From NCBI GenBank assembly GCA_963786765.1, contig CAWBAJ010000007.1, forward strand, positions 62,001 through 126,000: a DNA stretch of 64,000 nt, given 5' to 3'. The notes under the pieces are model-generated. The model was not told where the DNA came from. It was given only the letters and a program-made list of their open reading frames with translations, and did not search any database. Below are positions 1-8,386 of the stretch, piece after piece. The stretch is from DATKNA01 sp963786765 (GTDB lineage: Bacteria > Actinomycetota > Actinomycetes > Actinomycetales > Kineosporiaceae). How positions within the stretch are numbered: position 1 is the first letter of the stretch; each line of letters begins with the position of its first letter. The translations under genes and the position numbers were made by a program.

Positions 1-332
1 CCGTCGCGCCCGGCACTGGCACGGAACGCGGGCACGAGCAGCGCCGCCGCCGCGACCGACAGCTCCTCGACGGCCAGCCAGCCCAGCTCGGACTCCGTTG
101 CGGTGCCGTGGTCCGCCGCCAGCGCTGTGAGCCGCTCCCGCCAGCGCGGTGCGTCGGCGCGCAGCGCGGCGAGCGCGATCACGGGATTCGCGGTGGCGCC
201 CACTGCACCCCAGCCGATCGCCGCCGTCAGCTCCGTGGGGTCGGCGGAGTCGTTCCACAGCCGGGTCGGTGTCGTGCGCGTCATCGTGAGCAGCGGTGGC
301 TCGTCATGGCGGATGGGAGCTTGCGTGGACAT
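1..332 (-). CDS. Transaldolase-family protein (3' part missing)
   Basis: The gene starts at ATG 332 (minus strand) and runs off the window's left edge, so only the first 110 residues are seen. The N-terminal pattern TRLWNDSAD followed about 10 residues on by WGAVGATANPV matches the first strands of class I aldolase-fold transaldolase-like proteins, which are often encoded beside sugar ABC importers in Actinomycetota. The Schiff-base lysine would lie in the missing part. A GGAG sits about 9 bases before the ATG. It follows the ABC transporter genes on the same strand, separated by about 100 bp that hold a strong hairpin, so it may be the last gene of that operon with reduced expression. The substrate is unknown. 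Confidence 0.75.
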   Translation of the reverse strand, partial: MSTQAPIRHDEPPLLTMTRTTPTRLWNDSADPTELTAAIGWGAVGATANPVIALAALRADAPRWRERLTALAADHGTATESELGWLAVEELSVAAAALLVPAFRASAGRD

Positions 333-395
333 GCCAGACTCCAGAGGTTCTCGACCTTGCACAGGTACGCGGGCGGCCCGGCGACGCAGGCCGTG

Positions 396-427
396 CCGCC
401 GCCGCCGGGAGTTCCCGGCGGCGGCGG
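396..427 (-). terminator. GC-rich 15-bp stem-loop between ABC ATPase and transaldolase genes
   Basis: Two perfectly complementary 15-base arms (396-410 and 413-427) are separated by only 2 bases. The hairpin begins 4 bases after the ATPase stop codon. There is no clear T-run, as is common in high-GC terminators. It could end most transcripts after the transporter genes, or act as an attenuator or RNA-stabilising stem before the transaldolase gene. Confidence 0.6.
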
Positions 428-430
428 GTC

Positions 431-1246
<816 letters not shown>

Positions 1247-1248
1247 GA

Positions 1249-2316
1249 CTAGCCCACCTTCCGGGCGGTCGAGAGGCGCTTGACGAGGAGGTTCACCATC
1301 ACGGCGAGCAGGAGCATCACGCCGAGGAAGGACTTGAACCAGTTCGGGTCCCAGCCCGCGTAGACGATGCCCAGGCTGGTCATGCCGAAGATGAAGGCAC
1401 CGATCGCGACGCCGATCGCGTTGCCGTAACCGCCGGTCAGCAAGGTGCCGCCGACGACTGCGGCGATGATGTAGAGGAACTCGTTCCCGACGCCGTTGCC
1501 GGACTGCAGGGTGTTGAACCGGTACAGGGTGTGCATGCCCTCGAACCAGCCGAGGAACGACACCGTCATGAACAGGCCGATCTTCGTCCGGGTCACGGGG
1601 ACGCCGACGGCTCGGGCACTCGGCGAGTTCCCCCCGACGGCGAAGATCCAGTTTCCGACGCGCGTCCGCTGCAGGATCCACGCGGCGAGGGCCACGAAGA
1701 AGAACCACCAGATGATCAGCGTCCAGATCGTGGTCCCGCCGACCTGAACGCTCGACGCGAAGACCTTGGACAGCGAGTCGTAGCCGTCGATCTTGGAGAT
1801 GTCGGGCGTCGACACCGACCCGGTGACCAGCTTCGTGACGCCGAGGTTGGCGCCCTGCAGCACGAAGAAGGTGCCGAGCGTGATGAGGAAGCTGGGGATG
1901 CCCGTCCGCATGACCAGGTACCCGTTGACGAATCCGACGAACAGGCAGAAGACCAGTGATACGAGAGCCCCGACCCAGAGGTTGATCCCGTAGTTCCAGC
2001 ACAGCATCGAGTTCACGAGGCCCGCGGAGGTCACGATCACACCCGCGGACAGGTCGAACTCGCCGCCGATCATCAGCATGCCGACGCCGACGGCCACGAC
2101 GCCGATCGTGGCGGACTGGTAGAGCACGGTGGCCAGCGAGTCGACGCTGCGGAACGCCGGCGCGGTGATCCAGAAGAAGATGAAGATGACGATCGCCGCG
2201 ATGAGCGCGCCGATCTCAGGGCGGGCGAGCAGCCGGTTGGACAGTCCCAGCCGGACCCTGTTGGAGGCCTCCGCCGGCGCCCGTGGGGTCGGCGGCGTCT
2301 GGACGTTCTGTGTCAT
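1249..2316 (-). CDS. Sugar ABC transporter permease (BPD_transp_2 family)
   Basis: Integral membrane protein of 355 residues with about ten hydrophobic helices, typical of RbsC/XylH-like permeases. The GGEFDLSAG segment near residue 85 and the EFLYIIAAVVGGTLLTGGYG segment near 280 are family hallmarks. It forms the membrane channel for the importer, together with the ATPase downstream and the binding lipoprotein upstream. A GAGAGGAG ribosome-binding site precedes ATG 2316. The 61-bp gap to the binding-protein gene holds a 12-bp hairpin. The substrate is a monosaccharide or cyclitol. Nearby mmsA makes inositol a reasonable but unproven guess. Confidence 0.93.
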   Translation of the reverse strand: MTQNVQTPPTPRAPAEASNRVRLGLSNRLLARPEIGALIAAIVIFIFFWITAPAFRSVDSLATVLYQSATIGVVAVGVGMLMIGGEFDLSAGVIVTSAGLVNSMLCWNYGINLWVGALVSLVFCLFVGFVNGYLVMRTGIPSFLITLGTFFVLQGANLGVTKLVTGSVSTPDISKIDGYDSLSKVFASSVQVGGTTIWTLIIWWFFFVALAAWILQRTRVGNWIFAVGGNSPSARAVGVPVTRTKIGLFMTVSFLGWFEGMHTLYRFNTLQSGNGVGNEFLYIIAAVVGGTLLTGGYGNAIGVAIGAFIFGMTSLGIVYAGWDPNWFKSFLGVMLLLAVMVNLLVKRLSTARKVG

Positions 2317-2338
2317 CGGGGGCTCCTCTCACCACCCG

Positions 2339-2369
2339 GGGAGAGGCCCTGGCCCGCAGGGCCTCTCCC
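2339..2369 (-). promoter_or_regulatory. Intercistronic stem-loop between binding-protein and permease genes
   Basis: Perfect 12-bp inverted repeat with arms 2339-2350 and 2358-2369 and a 7-base loop, 8 bases after the binding-protein stop codon. Such stems after binding-protein genes are known (for example malE-malF) to protect upstream mRNA or partly terminate transcription, so that binding protein exceeds permease. That role is inferred here. Confidence 0.65.
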
Positions 2370-2377
2370 TGATCGGG

Positions 2378-3373
2378 TCAGCGAGTGTTGTTCTTGGTGA
2401 ACGGGAGGATGGTGGCGATGTTGCTGGAGTCGACGAAGGAGGGGCCGGTGAGAACGGCCTTGCCGCCCCCGATGTCGTTGCCGTTCTTCAGGTAGAGGTA
2501 GAGCGACGTGACGGCCAGGTAGCCCTGGACGTAGGGCTGCTGGTCGATCGAGAACTCGATCTTGCCGTCCTGGATGGCCTGGGCCGCCTCCTGGTTCAGG
2601 TCGAAGGTGATGAGCTTCGCCTTGCTGCTGGCCAGCGACATGGCCTTGAGCGCGTCGACGGCGATCGGCGCACCCAGCGTGACGATGTAGTCGATGCTCT
2701 TGTCCTGGGTCAGCTTCGCCTGCAGCGTCGACTGGACCGACGCGTCGTCCGCCCCGTTGACCTGGATGTTCTCCGTGCCGGAGACCGCCGACTTGACGCC
2801 GGCGCAGCGCGCCTCGAGGGCCACCGAACCCTGCGCCTGGATCACACAGAGCGGATGCTTGGCGCCTTCCTTGCCGATCCGCTGCCCCGCGGTCGATCCC
2901 GCCAGGTTCTCGTCGGAGCCGAAGTACATCAGCGCCCCGAGCTGCTTGTACTGGTCGATGCCGGAGTTGAACCCGACCACCGGGATCTTCGCGGTCTCGG
3001 CCGCCTTCACGGCCCCGGCGAGGGCGTCAGGCGTGACCAGCGTCGTCGCGATCCCGCTGACCTTGGAGTCCACGGCGTTCTGGATCAGGGTCGCCTGCTT
3101 GGTGGCGTCCGGGTCGTTCGAGTACTTCAGTGTGATGCCCTCGTCCTTGGCGGCCTGCTGGGCACCTGCCTTGATCTTGTCCCAGAAGGTGTCACCCGGC
3201 GTCTCGTGGGTGATCATGGCGATCGTGTAGCCGGAGCTCCCGGCGGCGTTGCCGCCGCCGGCTCCGGTGTTCGTCACGGTGGCTTCCTTACCGCCGCTGC
3301 TGCACGCCGCCAGCCCGGTGCCGGCGATCGCCAGCACCGCGGCCAGACCCAGGGCGCGCCGGTTCTTGAACAT
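2378..3373 (-). CDS. Sugar ABC transporter substrate-binding lipoprotein
   Basis: Extracellular lipid-anchored binding protein of 331 residues (Peripla_BP_4 / ribose-binding type). The signal peptide ends in a lipobox LAAC with the modified cysteine at residue 24, followed by a flexible Gly/Ser/Ala linker. The mature part begins YTIAMITHE and includes the VVGFNSG and LITFDLNQEAAQAI segments typical of two-lobed sugar-binding proteins. It is the first gene of the importer operon, with a GAGGAG ribosome-binding site before ATG 3373. The 345-bp upstream region carries a GntR-type operator-like site, so the divergently located GntR regulator probably controls this operon. The exact sugar cannot be read from the sequence. 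Confidence 0.93.
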   Translation of the reverse strand: MFKNRRALGLAAVLAIAGTGLAACSSGGKEATVTNTGAGGGNAAGSSGYTIAMITHETPGDTFWDKIKAGAQQAAKDEGITLKYSNDPDATKQATLIQNAVDSKVSGIATTLVTPDALAGAVKAAETAKIPVVGFNSGIDQYKQLGALMYFGSDENLAGSTAGQRIGKEGAKHPLCVIQAQGSVALEARCAGVKSAVSGTENIQVNGADDASVQSTLQAKLTQDKSIDYIVTLGAPIAVDALKAMSLASSKAKLITFDLNQEAAQAIQDGKIEFSIDQQPYVQGYLAVTSLYLYLKNGNDIGGGKAVLTGPSFVDSSNIATILPFTKNNTR

Positions 3374-3580
3374 AGGTACTCCTCATCGTCACCGGCGGTC
3401 TGCCGGGAGGGGGGACGGAGGCCGGACGCCGACGGCGCCGCACTGACGGAACTCGAGCGAGCTCCAGGACCGACGTCGCGAGCGCCGGACGGAGGATCCC
3501 CGTCCGCCCGGCGAAGGGCGGCCCGCGAGGACGATTACGCCGTGATCTGAAGCTTGTCCGCTTTGCAACATGACTGTCAA

Positions 3581-3600
3581 GACTTTGTCCTGACATTGTT
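3581..3600. promoter_or_regulatory. Putative GntR operator upstream of the ABC importer operon
   Basis: Imperfect dyad with left half GACTTTGT and right half ACATTGTT around a 4-base spacer. The 16 bases at 3576-3591 are identical to those at 5355-5370 in the mmsA/GntR intergenic region, so one regulator probably binds both. It lies about 210 bases before the binding-protein start codon, within the probable promoter region. Confidence 0.6.
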
Positions 3601-3648
3601 ACGCTATACGAAACCGGGACAGGGTGCCCGACCCGGGCATGCCGACCG

Positions 3649-3677
3649 TCCTCCCGCCCCCGGCGGGGGCTGGAGGA
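3649..3677 (-). terminator. Terminator hairpin after mmsA
   Basis: Stem-loop with outer arms TCCTCC (3649-3654) and GGAGGA (3672-3677), inner arms CCCCC (3657-3661) and GGGGG (3665-3669), a 2x2 internal mismatch and a 3-base loop. It lies about 42 bases past the mmsA stop codon in the direction of transcription. Confidence 0.6.
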
Positions 3678-3718
3678 AGGCGACGTCCCGTGCTCGGCCC
3701 GACGCGCGGCAGGCGGGG

Positions 3719-5215
3719 TCAGTTCGAGGTAGGGAACGAGAAGCTGGCTGCCGATGAATGGTCGACGTGCGGCCAGCGGGCCGTGACGACCTTGGCCCGG
3801 GTGTAGAACGAGACCCCTTCCGGGCCGTGGACGTGCTTGTCCCCGAAGAGGGAGTCCTTCCACCCGCCGAACGAGTAGAAGGCCATGGGCACTGGGACGG
3901 GCACGTTGATGCCGATCATCCCGACCTTGACGCCACGCTGGAACCGCCGCGCCGCCTCGCCGGAGTTGGTGAAGACGGCGGTCCCGTTGCCGTAGGGATT
4001 GGCGTTGATGAGGGCGATGGCCTCGTCGACCGTGTCGGCGCGCAGCACGCTGAGCACGGGACCGAAGATCTCCTCGCGGTAGACGTCCATGTCCGGCCGG
4101 ACGTCGTCCACGACCGTCGGGCCGACGAAGAACCCGTTCTCGTGACCCGGCACCTGGATGCCGCGCCCGTCGACGGCCAGTCGCGCACCCTGCTGCTCAC
4201 CGGTTCCGATCAGGCCGAGGATCCGCTCCTGCGCCTGCCTGGTGATGACCGGGCCCATCTCGCTGCCGGCGTCCCGGCCGTTGCCCACCTTGACTGCCTC
4301 CGCACGCGCGCTCACCGCCTTGACGACGGCGTCCGCCGCACCGCCGACCGCGACCGTGGCGGACACGGCCATGCACCGCTCCCCCGCCGAACCGAAGGCG
4401 GCCGCGGCGAGATGATCGGCGGCGAAGTCGACGTCGGCGTCCGGTAGCACGATCGCGTGGTTCTTCGCCCCGCCCAGAGCCTGCACCCGCTTGCCGTTGG
4501 CCGACGCGCGCTGATGGATGTACCGGGCGATCGGGGTCGAGCCCACGAAGGACACGGCGGCCACCAGTGGGTCGTCGAGCAGGGCGTCGACCGCCTCCTT
4601 GTCGCCGTTGACCACGGTGAAGACGCCGTCCGGCAGGCCCGCCCGCTTCCACAGGTCGGCGACGAAGAGCGACGCCGAAGGGTCTCGCTCGCTCGGCTTG
4701 AGCACGAAGGCGTTGCCGCAGGCGATCGCCACCGGGTACATCCACATCGGGACCATCGCGGGGAAGTTGAACGGAGTGATCCCCGCGACGACGCCGAGGG
4801 GCTCACGGAAGGAGAAGGTGTCGATCCCGGTGGAGACCTGGTCGGAGTACTCCCCCTTGAGCAGCTGCGGGATGCCACACGCGAACTCGATCACCTCGAG
4901 GCCGCGCTGCACCTCGCCCCGGGCGTCGGAGAGCACCTTGCCGTGCTCGTCTGTGATGAGCGCAGCCAGTTCGTCCACGTTGGCGTTCACGAGCTCACGG
5001 AAGGCGAACAGGACCTTGGAGCGACGGCTCAGCGATACCTGCGACCACTCCTCGAAAGCAGCCGCCGCACTGCGGACCGCTGTCCGCACCTCGTCGGCGG
5101 TCGCCAGGGCCACCTCGGCCTGCTGCTCGCCCGTCGCCGGATTCCAGACAGGAGACGTCCGGCTCGAGGCGCCGCTGTCAGCGCGTCCGTCGACCCAGTG
5201 TCCGATGGTCTTCAC
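3719..5215 (-). CDS. mmsA: Methylmalonate-semialdehyde dehydrogenase (CoA-acylating)
   Basis: Aldehyde-dehydrogenase-superfamily enzyme of 498 residues that oxidises malonate- or methylmalonate-semialdehyde with NAD and CoA to acetyl- or propionyl-CoA. It is the last step of myo-inositol (IolA) and of valine/pyrimidine catabolism. The N-terminal HWVDGR, the PFNFPAMVPMWMYP segment near 148-161, KPSE at 173-176 and the catalytic Cys281 in GERCMAVS are family signatures. The start is GTG 5215, preceded by AGGAG. The gene stands alone between the importer operon and the divergent GntR gene, with an operator-like palindrome in its promoter region. The importer plus transaldolase context suggests inositol- or sugar-derived semialdehyde as substrate. 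A role in valine breakdown remains possible. Confidence 0.9.
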   Translation of the reverse strand: MKTIGHWVDGRADSGASSRTSPVWNPATGEQQAEVALATADEVRTAVRSAAAAFEEWSQVSLSRRSKVLFAFRELVNANVDELAALITDEHGKVLSDARGEVQRGLEVIEFACGIPQLLKGEYSDQVSTGIDTFSFREPLGVVAGITPFNFPAMVPMWMYPVAIACGNAFVLKPSERDPSASLFVADLWKRAGLPDGVFTVVNGDKEAVDALLDDPLVAAVSFVGSTPIARYIHQRASANGKRVQALGGAKNHAIVLPDADVDFAADHLAAAAFGSAGERCMAVSATVAVGGAADAVVKAVSARAEAVKVGNGRDAGSEMGPVITRQAQERILGLIGTGEQQGARLAVDGRGIQVPGHENGFFVGPTVVDDVRPDMDVYREEIFGPVLSVLRADTVDEAIALINANPYGNGTAVFTNSGEAARRFQRGVKVGMIGINVPVPVPMAFYSFGGWKDSLFGDKHVHGPEGVSFYTRAKVVTARWPHVDHSSAASFSFPTSN

Positions 5216-5359
5216 TATGTCTCTCTTCTCCTTCGCGCCCTGAGCGGCTCGAGGAGACGGGTGCGCCTGCCGGCGCCGATCCCCGCATCCCTGCGTGCCA
5301 GAGGCGGCACGTGAGCCCCAACGCCTCGATGGAACTCCCAGAACGACCCTCTCGTCAAG

Positions 5360-5379
5360 ACTTTGTCCTTACAAAGTCA
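5360..5379. promoter_or_regulatory. GntR operator between mmsA and the GntR gene
   Basis: Perfect inverted repeat with 8-base arms GACTTTGT and ACAAAGTC and a 4-base spacer CCTT. It lies 145 bases upstream of the mmsA start and 42 bases upstream of the chosen GntR start, so it is placed for autoregulation and for control of mmsA. A longer GntR reading frame starting at 5295 would place the operator inside the coding region, which argues for the start at 5421. Confidence 0.75.
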
Positions 5380-5420
5380 CCTACTCGCTCATTGTCTGTT
5401 CGTCAGGTCATACTGCGGTG

Positions 5421-6212
5421 ATGGAGGATGTCGTCGGCACGCTTGCGAACCCGCGTGTGGATCTCGCCGCCCTGGTCACGGTCGACCGCGGCAGCCCCGT
5501 CCCGCTGTACTTCCAGGTCGCCCAGGCGCTCCAGGCGGCGATCGAAACAGGGACCCTTCCGCCCGGCAGCCGCTTGGACAACGAGATCCAGCTCGCCGAT
5601 GAGCTGGGCCTGTCGAGACCCACCATGCGCCGGGCGATGGAATACCTCGTCGGCAAGGGACTGATCATCCGGCGGCGCGGGATCGGCACGATCGTCGTGC
5701 AGCCGAAGGTGCGCAGGCCGCTGCATCTGAGCAGCCTCTACGACGACCTGCGGGCAGGTGGTCAGGAGCCGACGACGTCGGTGCTCTCCCTCGAGGTCGT
5801 CCCGGCTCCCGCGGAGGTCGCCGACTCGCTGCGCGTGACTGCCGGTACGCCGGTGCACCGGGTCGTCCGGCTCCGTTGCGCCGATGGTCGCCCCATCGCC
5901 CGGATGACCAACTACCTTCCGGCCACGCTTCCTGGGCTCGGGGTCGGGGAGTTGACCGCCGGTCAGCTCGAAGCAGCCGGCCTCTACCAGGTGCTCCGAG
6001 CCGCCGGAGTCCATCTTCACGCCGCCGACCAGACGATCAGCGCCCGGAAGGCGACGGCCGAGGAGTCACGAGTGCTCAAGGAGCCCCGCGGCGCGGCGCT
6101 GCTGACGATGCAGCGGGTCGCCTACGACGACCGCGGACGAGCGGTCGAGTACGGCACCCACGTCTACGCTGCGAGCCGTTACAGCTTCTCGCTGAGCATG
6201 CTCAACGGGTGA
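5421..6212 (+). CDS. GntR-family transcriptional regulator (HutC/UTRA subfamily)
   Basis: Cytoplasmic DNA-binding repressor of 263 residues. A winged-helix GntR domain (about 28-95) contains PLYFQVAQAL, PPGSRL and LSRPTMRRAMEYL, then IIRRRGIGTIV in the wing. A UTRA ligand-binding domain follows (about 110-255; VHRVVRLRC, YDDRGRAVEYG). The frame is open from 5295, but ATG 5421 is preferred because the operator lies upstream of it and the HTH begins at the usual distance. It is divergent from mmsA and probably also regulates the importer operon through the shared 16-base site. The 3' end overlaps the tail of the convergent LacI gene by 147 bp. Confidence 0.88.
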   Translation: MEDVVGTLANPRVDLAALVTVDRGSPVPLYFQVAQALQAAIETGTLPPGSRLDNEIQLADELGLSRPTMRRAMEYLVGKGLIIRRRGIGTIVVQPKVRRPLHLSSLYDDLRAGGQEPTTSVLSLEVVPAPAEVADSLRVTAGTPVHRVVRLRCADGRPIARMTNYLPATLPGLGVGELTAGQLEAAGLYQVLRAAGVHLHAADQTISARKATAEESRVLKEPRGAALLTMQRVAYDDRGRAVEYGTHVYAASRYSFSLSMLNG

Positions 6213-7223
6213 CGCAGTGGTGCTGCGTATGACGAGTCGGGGCGGGATGACCTGCTCGCGGTCCGCGATGGCGCCCGTCTGGTCGAGGCGCGCGAGCGCG
6301 CGGCTCACCGCGAGGGTGGTCACCCGTTCGATGTTCTGGGCGACGGTGGTGAGTGCGACGTGAGAGAGACGGGCGACGCTGCTGTCGTCGAATCCGATGA
6401 CGGACATGTCGTGAGGTACAGACAGGCCTGTGCGGCGCAGTACGTCGAGCACACCGGTCGCGCAGCGGTCGTTGAAGACGGTCACGGCTGTGGGACGTGG
6501 GCTCGCCGCGAGTAGGAATGGGGTGGCGGCGGCTCCCTCGTCCTCGGTGAGCCCGCCCGGCACGATGTGAACGGCGTCTGCGAGGCCGTGCCGTCGGAGT
6601 GCCTCGCGGTAGCCGCGTCGGCGTTCGGCGGCGCCGGGGGCTCGTCCCCCGTCGACGTGGGCGATCCGGCTGTGTCCCAGGTCGACCAGGTGATCGACGG
6701 CGAGGTGCAGACCGGCGGCGTCGTCTGTGCGGACGACGTCCACGGCGCGGTGGCGTATGCGGCGGGCGACGACGACCACCGGCAACTGGGCGGCGAGGTC
6801 GACGATGTCGGACGTGGGCAGCTGAGGGCCGAGCAGGATCAGCGCTTCGCACCGGTCCTGGAGCAGGCCGGCGACAGCTCGGCGCTCGTCCCTGCCGGGT
6901 GTGACCGCGCTGAGGGCGAGTTCGTAGCCGACGGCCTCCGCGGCCGAGTACAGGCCGCTGACGAGGTCGCCGTGGAAGGGGTGCTGCACGCCGAACACCA
7001 CGCCGATCAGCCGACTGCGGCTGCGGCGCAGGAGTCGCGCGCGGCTGTCCGGCCGGTAGCCCAACTGCTCGGCGGCCCGCCGCACCCGTTCCCGGGTGGC
7101 CGGGCTGGCTCCCGCGGCGTCCCGCATGACGATCGAGACCAACGCGACCGACACCCCGGCGTGAGTGGCGACGTCCGCCAGCGTCGCGCGGCCACCAGCG
7201 GTCGGCCTGAAGGGGTGCGTCAC
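6066..7223 (-). CDS. LacI-family transcriptional regulator with C-terminal extension
   Basis: Repressor of 385 residues. The N-terminal HTH (about 13-60) shows ATLADVATHAGVSVALVS, followed by the hinge region and a periplasmic-binding-like ligand domain (LIGVVFGVQHPF, then SVIGFDD about 195 residues later). LacI proteins normally end near the RLVIRST segment. Here the frame runs about 50 residues further, antisense through the last 147 bp of the convergent GntR gene. The start is GTG 7223. Two palindromic operators lie at 7249-7262 and 7305-7318, between this gene and the divergent oxidoreductase genes, so it most likely represses itself and them. The inducer is unknown. Confidence 0.88.
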   Translation of the reverse strand: MTHPFRPTAGGRATLADVATHAGVSVALVSIVMRDAAGASPATRERVRRAAEQLGYRPDSRARLLRRSRSRLIGVVFGVQHPFHGDLVSGLYSAAEAVGYELALSAVTPGRDERRAVAGLLQDRCEALILLGPQLPTSDIVDLAAQLPVVVVARRIRHRAVDVVRTDDAAGLHLAVDHLVDLGHSRIAHVDGGRAPGAAERRRGYREALRRHGLADAVHIVPGGLTEDEGAAATPFLLAASPRPTAVTVFNDRCATGVLDVLRRTGLSVPHDMSVIGFDDSSVARLSHVALTTVAQNIERVTTLAVSRALARLDQTGAIADREQVIPPRLVIRSTTASPVEHAQREAVTARSVDVGAVLDRSSAVVVGDPLHRQQRRAAGLLEHS

Positions 7224-7248
7224 GAGTCCGAGACTATCTCGGACCGCG

Positions 7249-7262
7249 CTAGAACGTTATAG
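7249..7262. promoter_or_regulatory. LacI-type operator, proximal to the regulator gene
   Basis: CTAGAACGTTATAG differs by one base from the perfect palindrome at 7305-7318 and has the central CG step typical of LacI-family operators. It is centred 33 bases upstream of the LacI start codon and 56 bp from the other site. Confidence 0.75.
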
Positions 7263-7304
7263 GGCCTGACGGTTGACCAGCACGCCACCACAGCCAATAC
7301 TCAC

Positions 7305-7318
7305 CTAGAACGTTCTAG
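7305..7318. promoter_or_regulatory. LacI-type operator, proximal to the oxidoreductase gene
   Basis: Perfect 14-bp palindrome CTAGAACGTTCTAG with a central CG. It lies 38 bases upstream of the oxidoreductase start at 7356. Centre-to-centre spacing to the second site is 56 bp, which would allow bridging by a LacI tetramer or two dimers. Confidence 0.8.
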
Positions 7319-7355
7319 CCGACAGCGCTGGACGAGTAGCTCCGGGGAGAGTGAG

Positions 7356-8386
7356 ATGAGCCAGGTCAGCGTGGGCGAGCCGGTCGGGGTGGCCTTGATC
7401 GGGTCGGGCCGGATGGGCGCCTATCACGGGGCGACGCTGGCGCGGCGGCTTCCCGCGGCACGGCTGGTCGCGGTGGCCGACCCGGCCCCCGGCGCCGCCG
7501 AGAAGCTGGCCGCGAGTGGGGTGCGGCGTCGGCGTACACCGACCCGGGGCAGGCGTTCGCCGACCCGTCGGTGCACGCGGTGGTGATCGCCGCACCCGCC
7601 CGGTTCCACGCCGATCTGATCGTGGCTGCCGCGCAGGCGGGAAAGTCCGTGTTCTGCGAGAAGCCGGCCGCGCTGTCACTGGCCGACCTGGACCACGCGA
7701 TCGACGCCGTACGGACGGCGGGGATGACGCTGCAGGTCGGCTTCAACCGCCGGTTCGCCCCGGACTGGGCCGCCGCACGAGCGCTGCTCGATCAGGGTGC
7801 GCTGGGTACGCCGCGGCTGCTTCGCTCGGTGACCCGCGATCCCGGGGGATTCGACCCGTCGCGGGTGGCTCCGGGCACGATCTTCAACGAGACCCTGATC
7901 CACGACTTCGACTGCCTGTCGTTCCTCAACCCGGGGGCGGCCGCGATCGAGGTGTACGCCACCGCGGACGCGCTCGTCGAGCCCGCCTGGCGGGACCGGG
8001 GGCTGCTGGACACAGCGGTGGTCACGGTGAAGTTCGACAACGGCGCGGTCGGGGTCGCCGAGGCCTGCTTCGAAGCCGCCTACGGGTACGACGTGCGCGG
8101 CGAGATATTCGGTTCCGCCGGGATGGCCACGATGGGCGACGGGCGCCGCACCGGCATGGAGTTCTCCAGCGCGGCCGGCCGCTTCGTGGAGACCGCGCGC
8201 AGCGACCAGGAGCTGATGGCCGGCGCGTATTTGGCCGAGCTCGCGGCCTTCGTCGACGCGGTGCGGAACGGCGGTCCGGCGCCGGTGGGCGGGGAGGACG
8301 CGCGGGCGGCGCTGGCGATCGCGCTGGCCGCGGCCGAGTCGGCGCGCACCGGCCGCCCCGTAAGGATCGCCCAGGTCGAGCAGTGA
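7356..8386 (+). CDS. Gfo/Idh/MocA-family oxidoreductase, interrupted by a frameshift
   Basis: NAD(P)-dependent sugar or cyclitol dehydrogenase of about 343 residues once repaired. The Rossmann motif VALIGSGRMGAYHG is at the start, CEKPAALS carries the catalytic Lys-Pro of the family, and GFNRRF and the later HDFDCLSFL follow. The frame breaks near 7515-7530. The N-terminal part reads to about GVR, and the frame holding AYTDPGQAFADPSVHAVV continues after loss of one base (or gain of two). Downstream sequence is intact to TGA 8386, which overlaps the next gene's GTG. It is first in a two-gene LacI-controlled operon. It is either a recent pseudogene or contains a sequencing error. Confidence 0.82.

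Larger units (their letters stand above)
3374..3718. other. Intergenic region between the ABC operon and mmsA
   Basis: No convincing gene. The stretch holds, in order, a likely leader and promoter region for the binding-protein gene, an operator-like site at 3581-3600, a locally AT-richer segment at about 3590-3612, and the mmsA terminator hairpin at 3649-3677. Small open frames here lack coding character. Confidence 0.6.

Noticed and set aside
1252..2002. Extension of the ABC ATPase frame upstream to 2002
   Set aside because: It is out of frame with the permease gene it overlaps. The ATPase domain starts at ATG 1246 with the family-typical N-terminus.
7516..8382. Extension of the isomerase frame upstream to 7516
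   Set aside because: It overlaps the dehydrogenase gene in the wrong frame. GTG 8383 gives the family-length protein.
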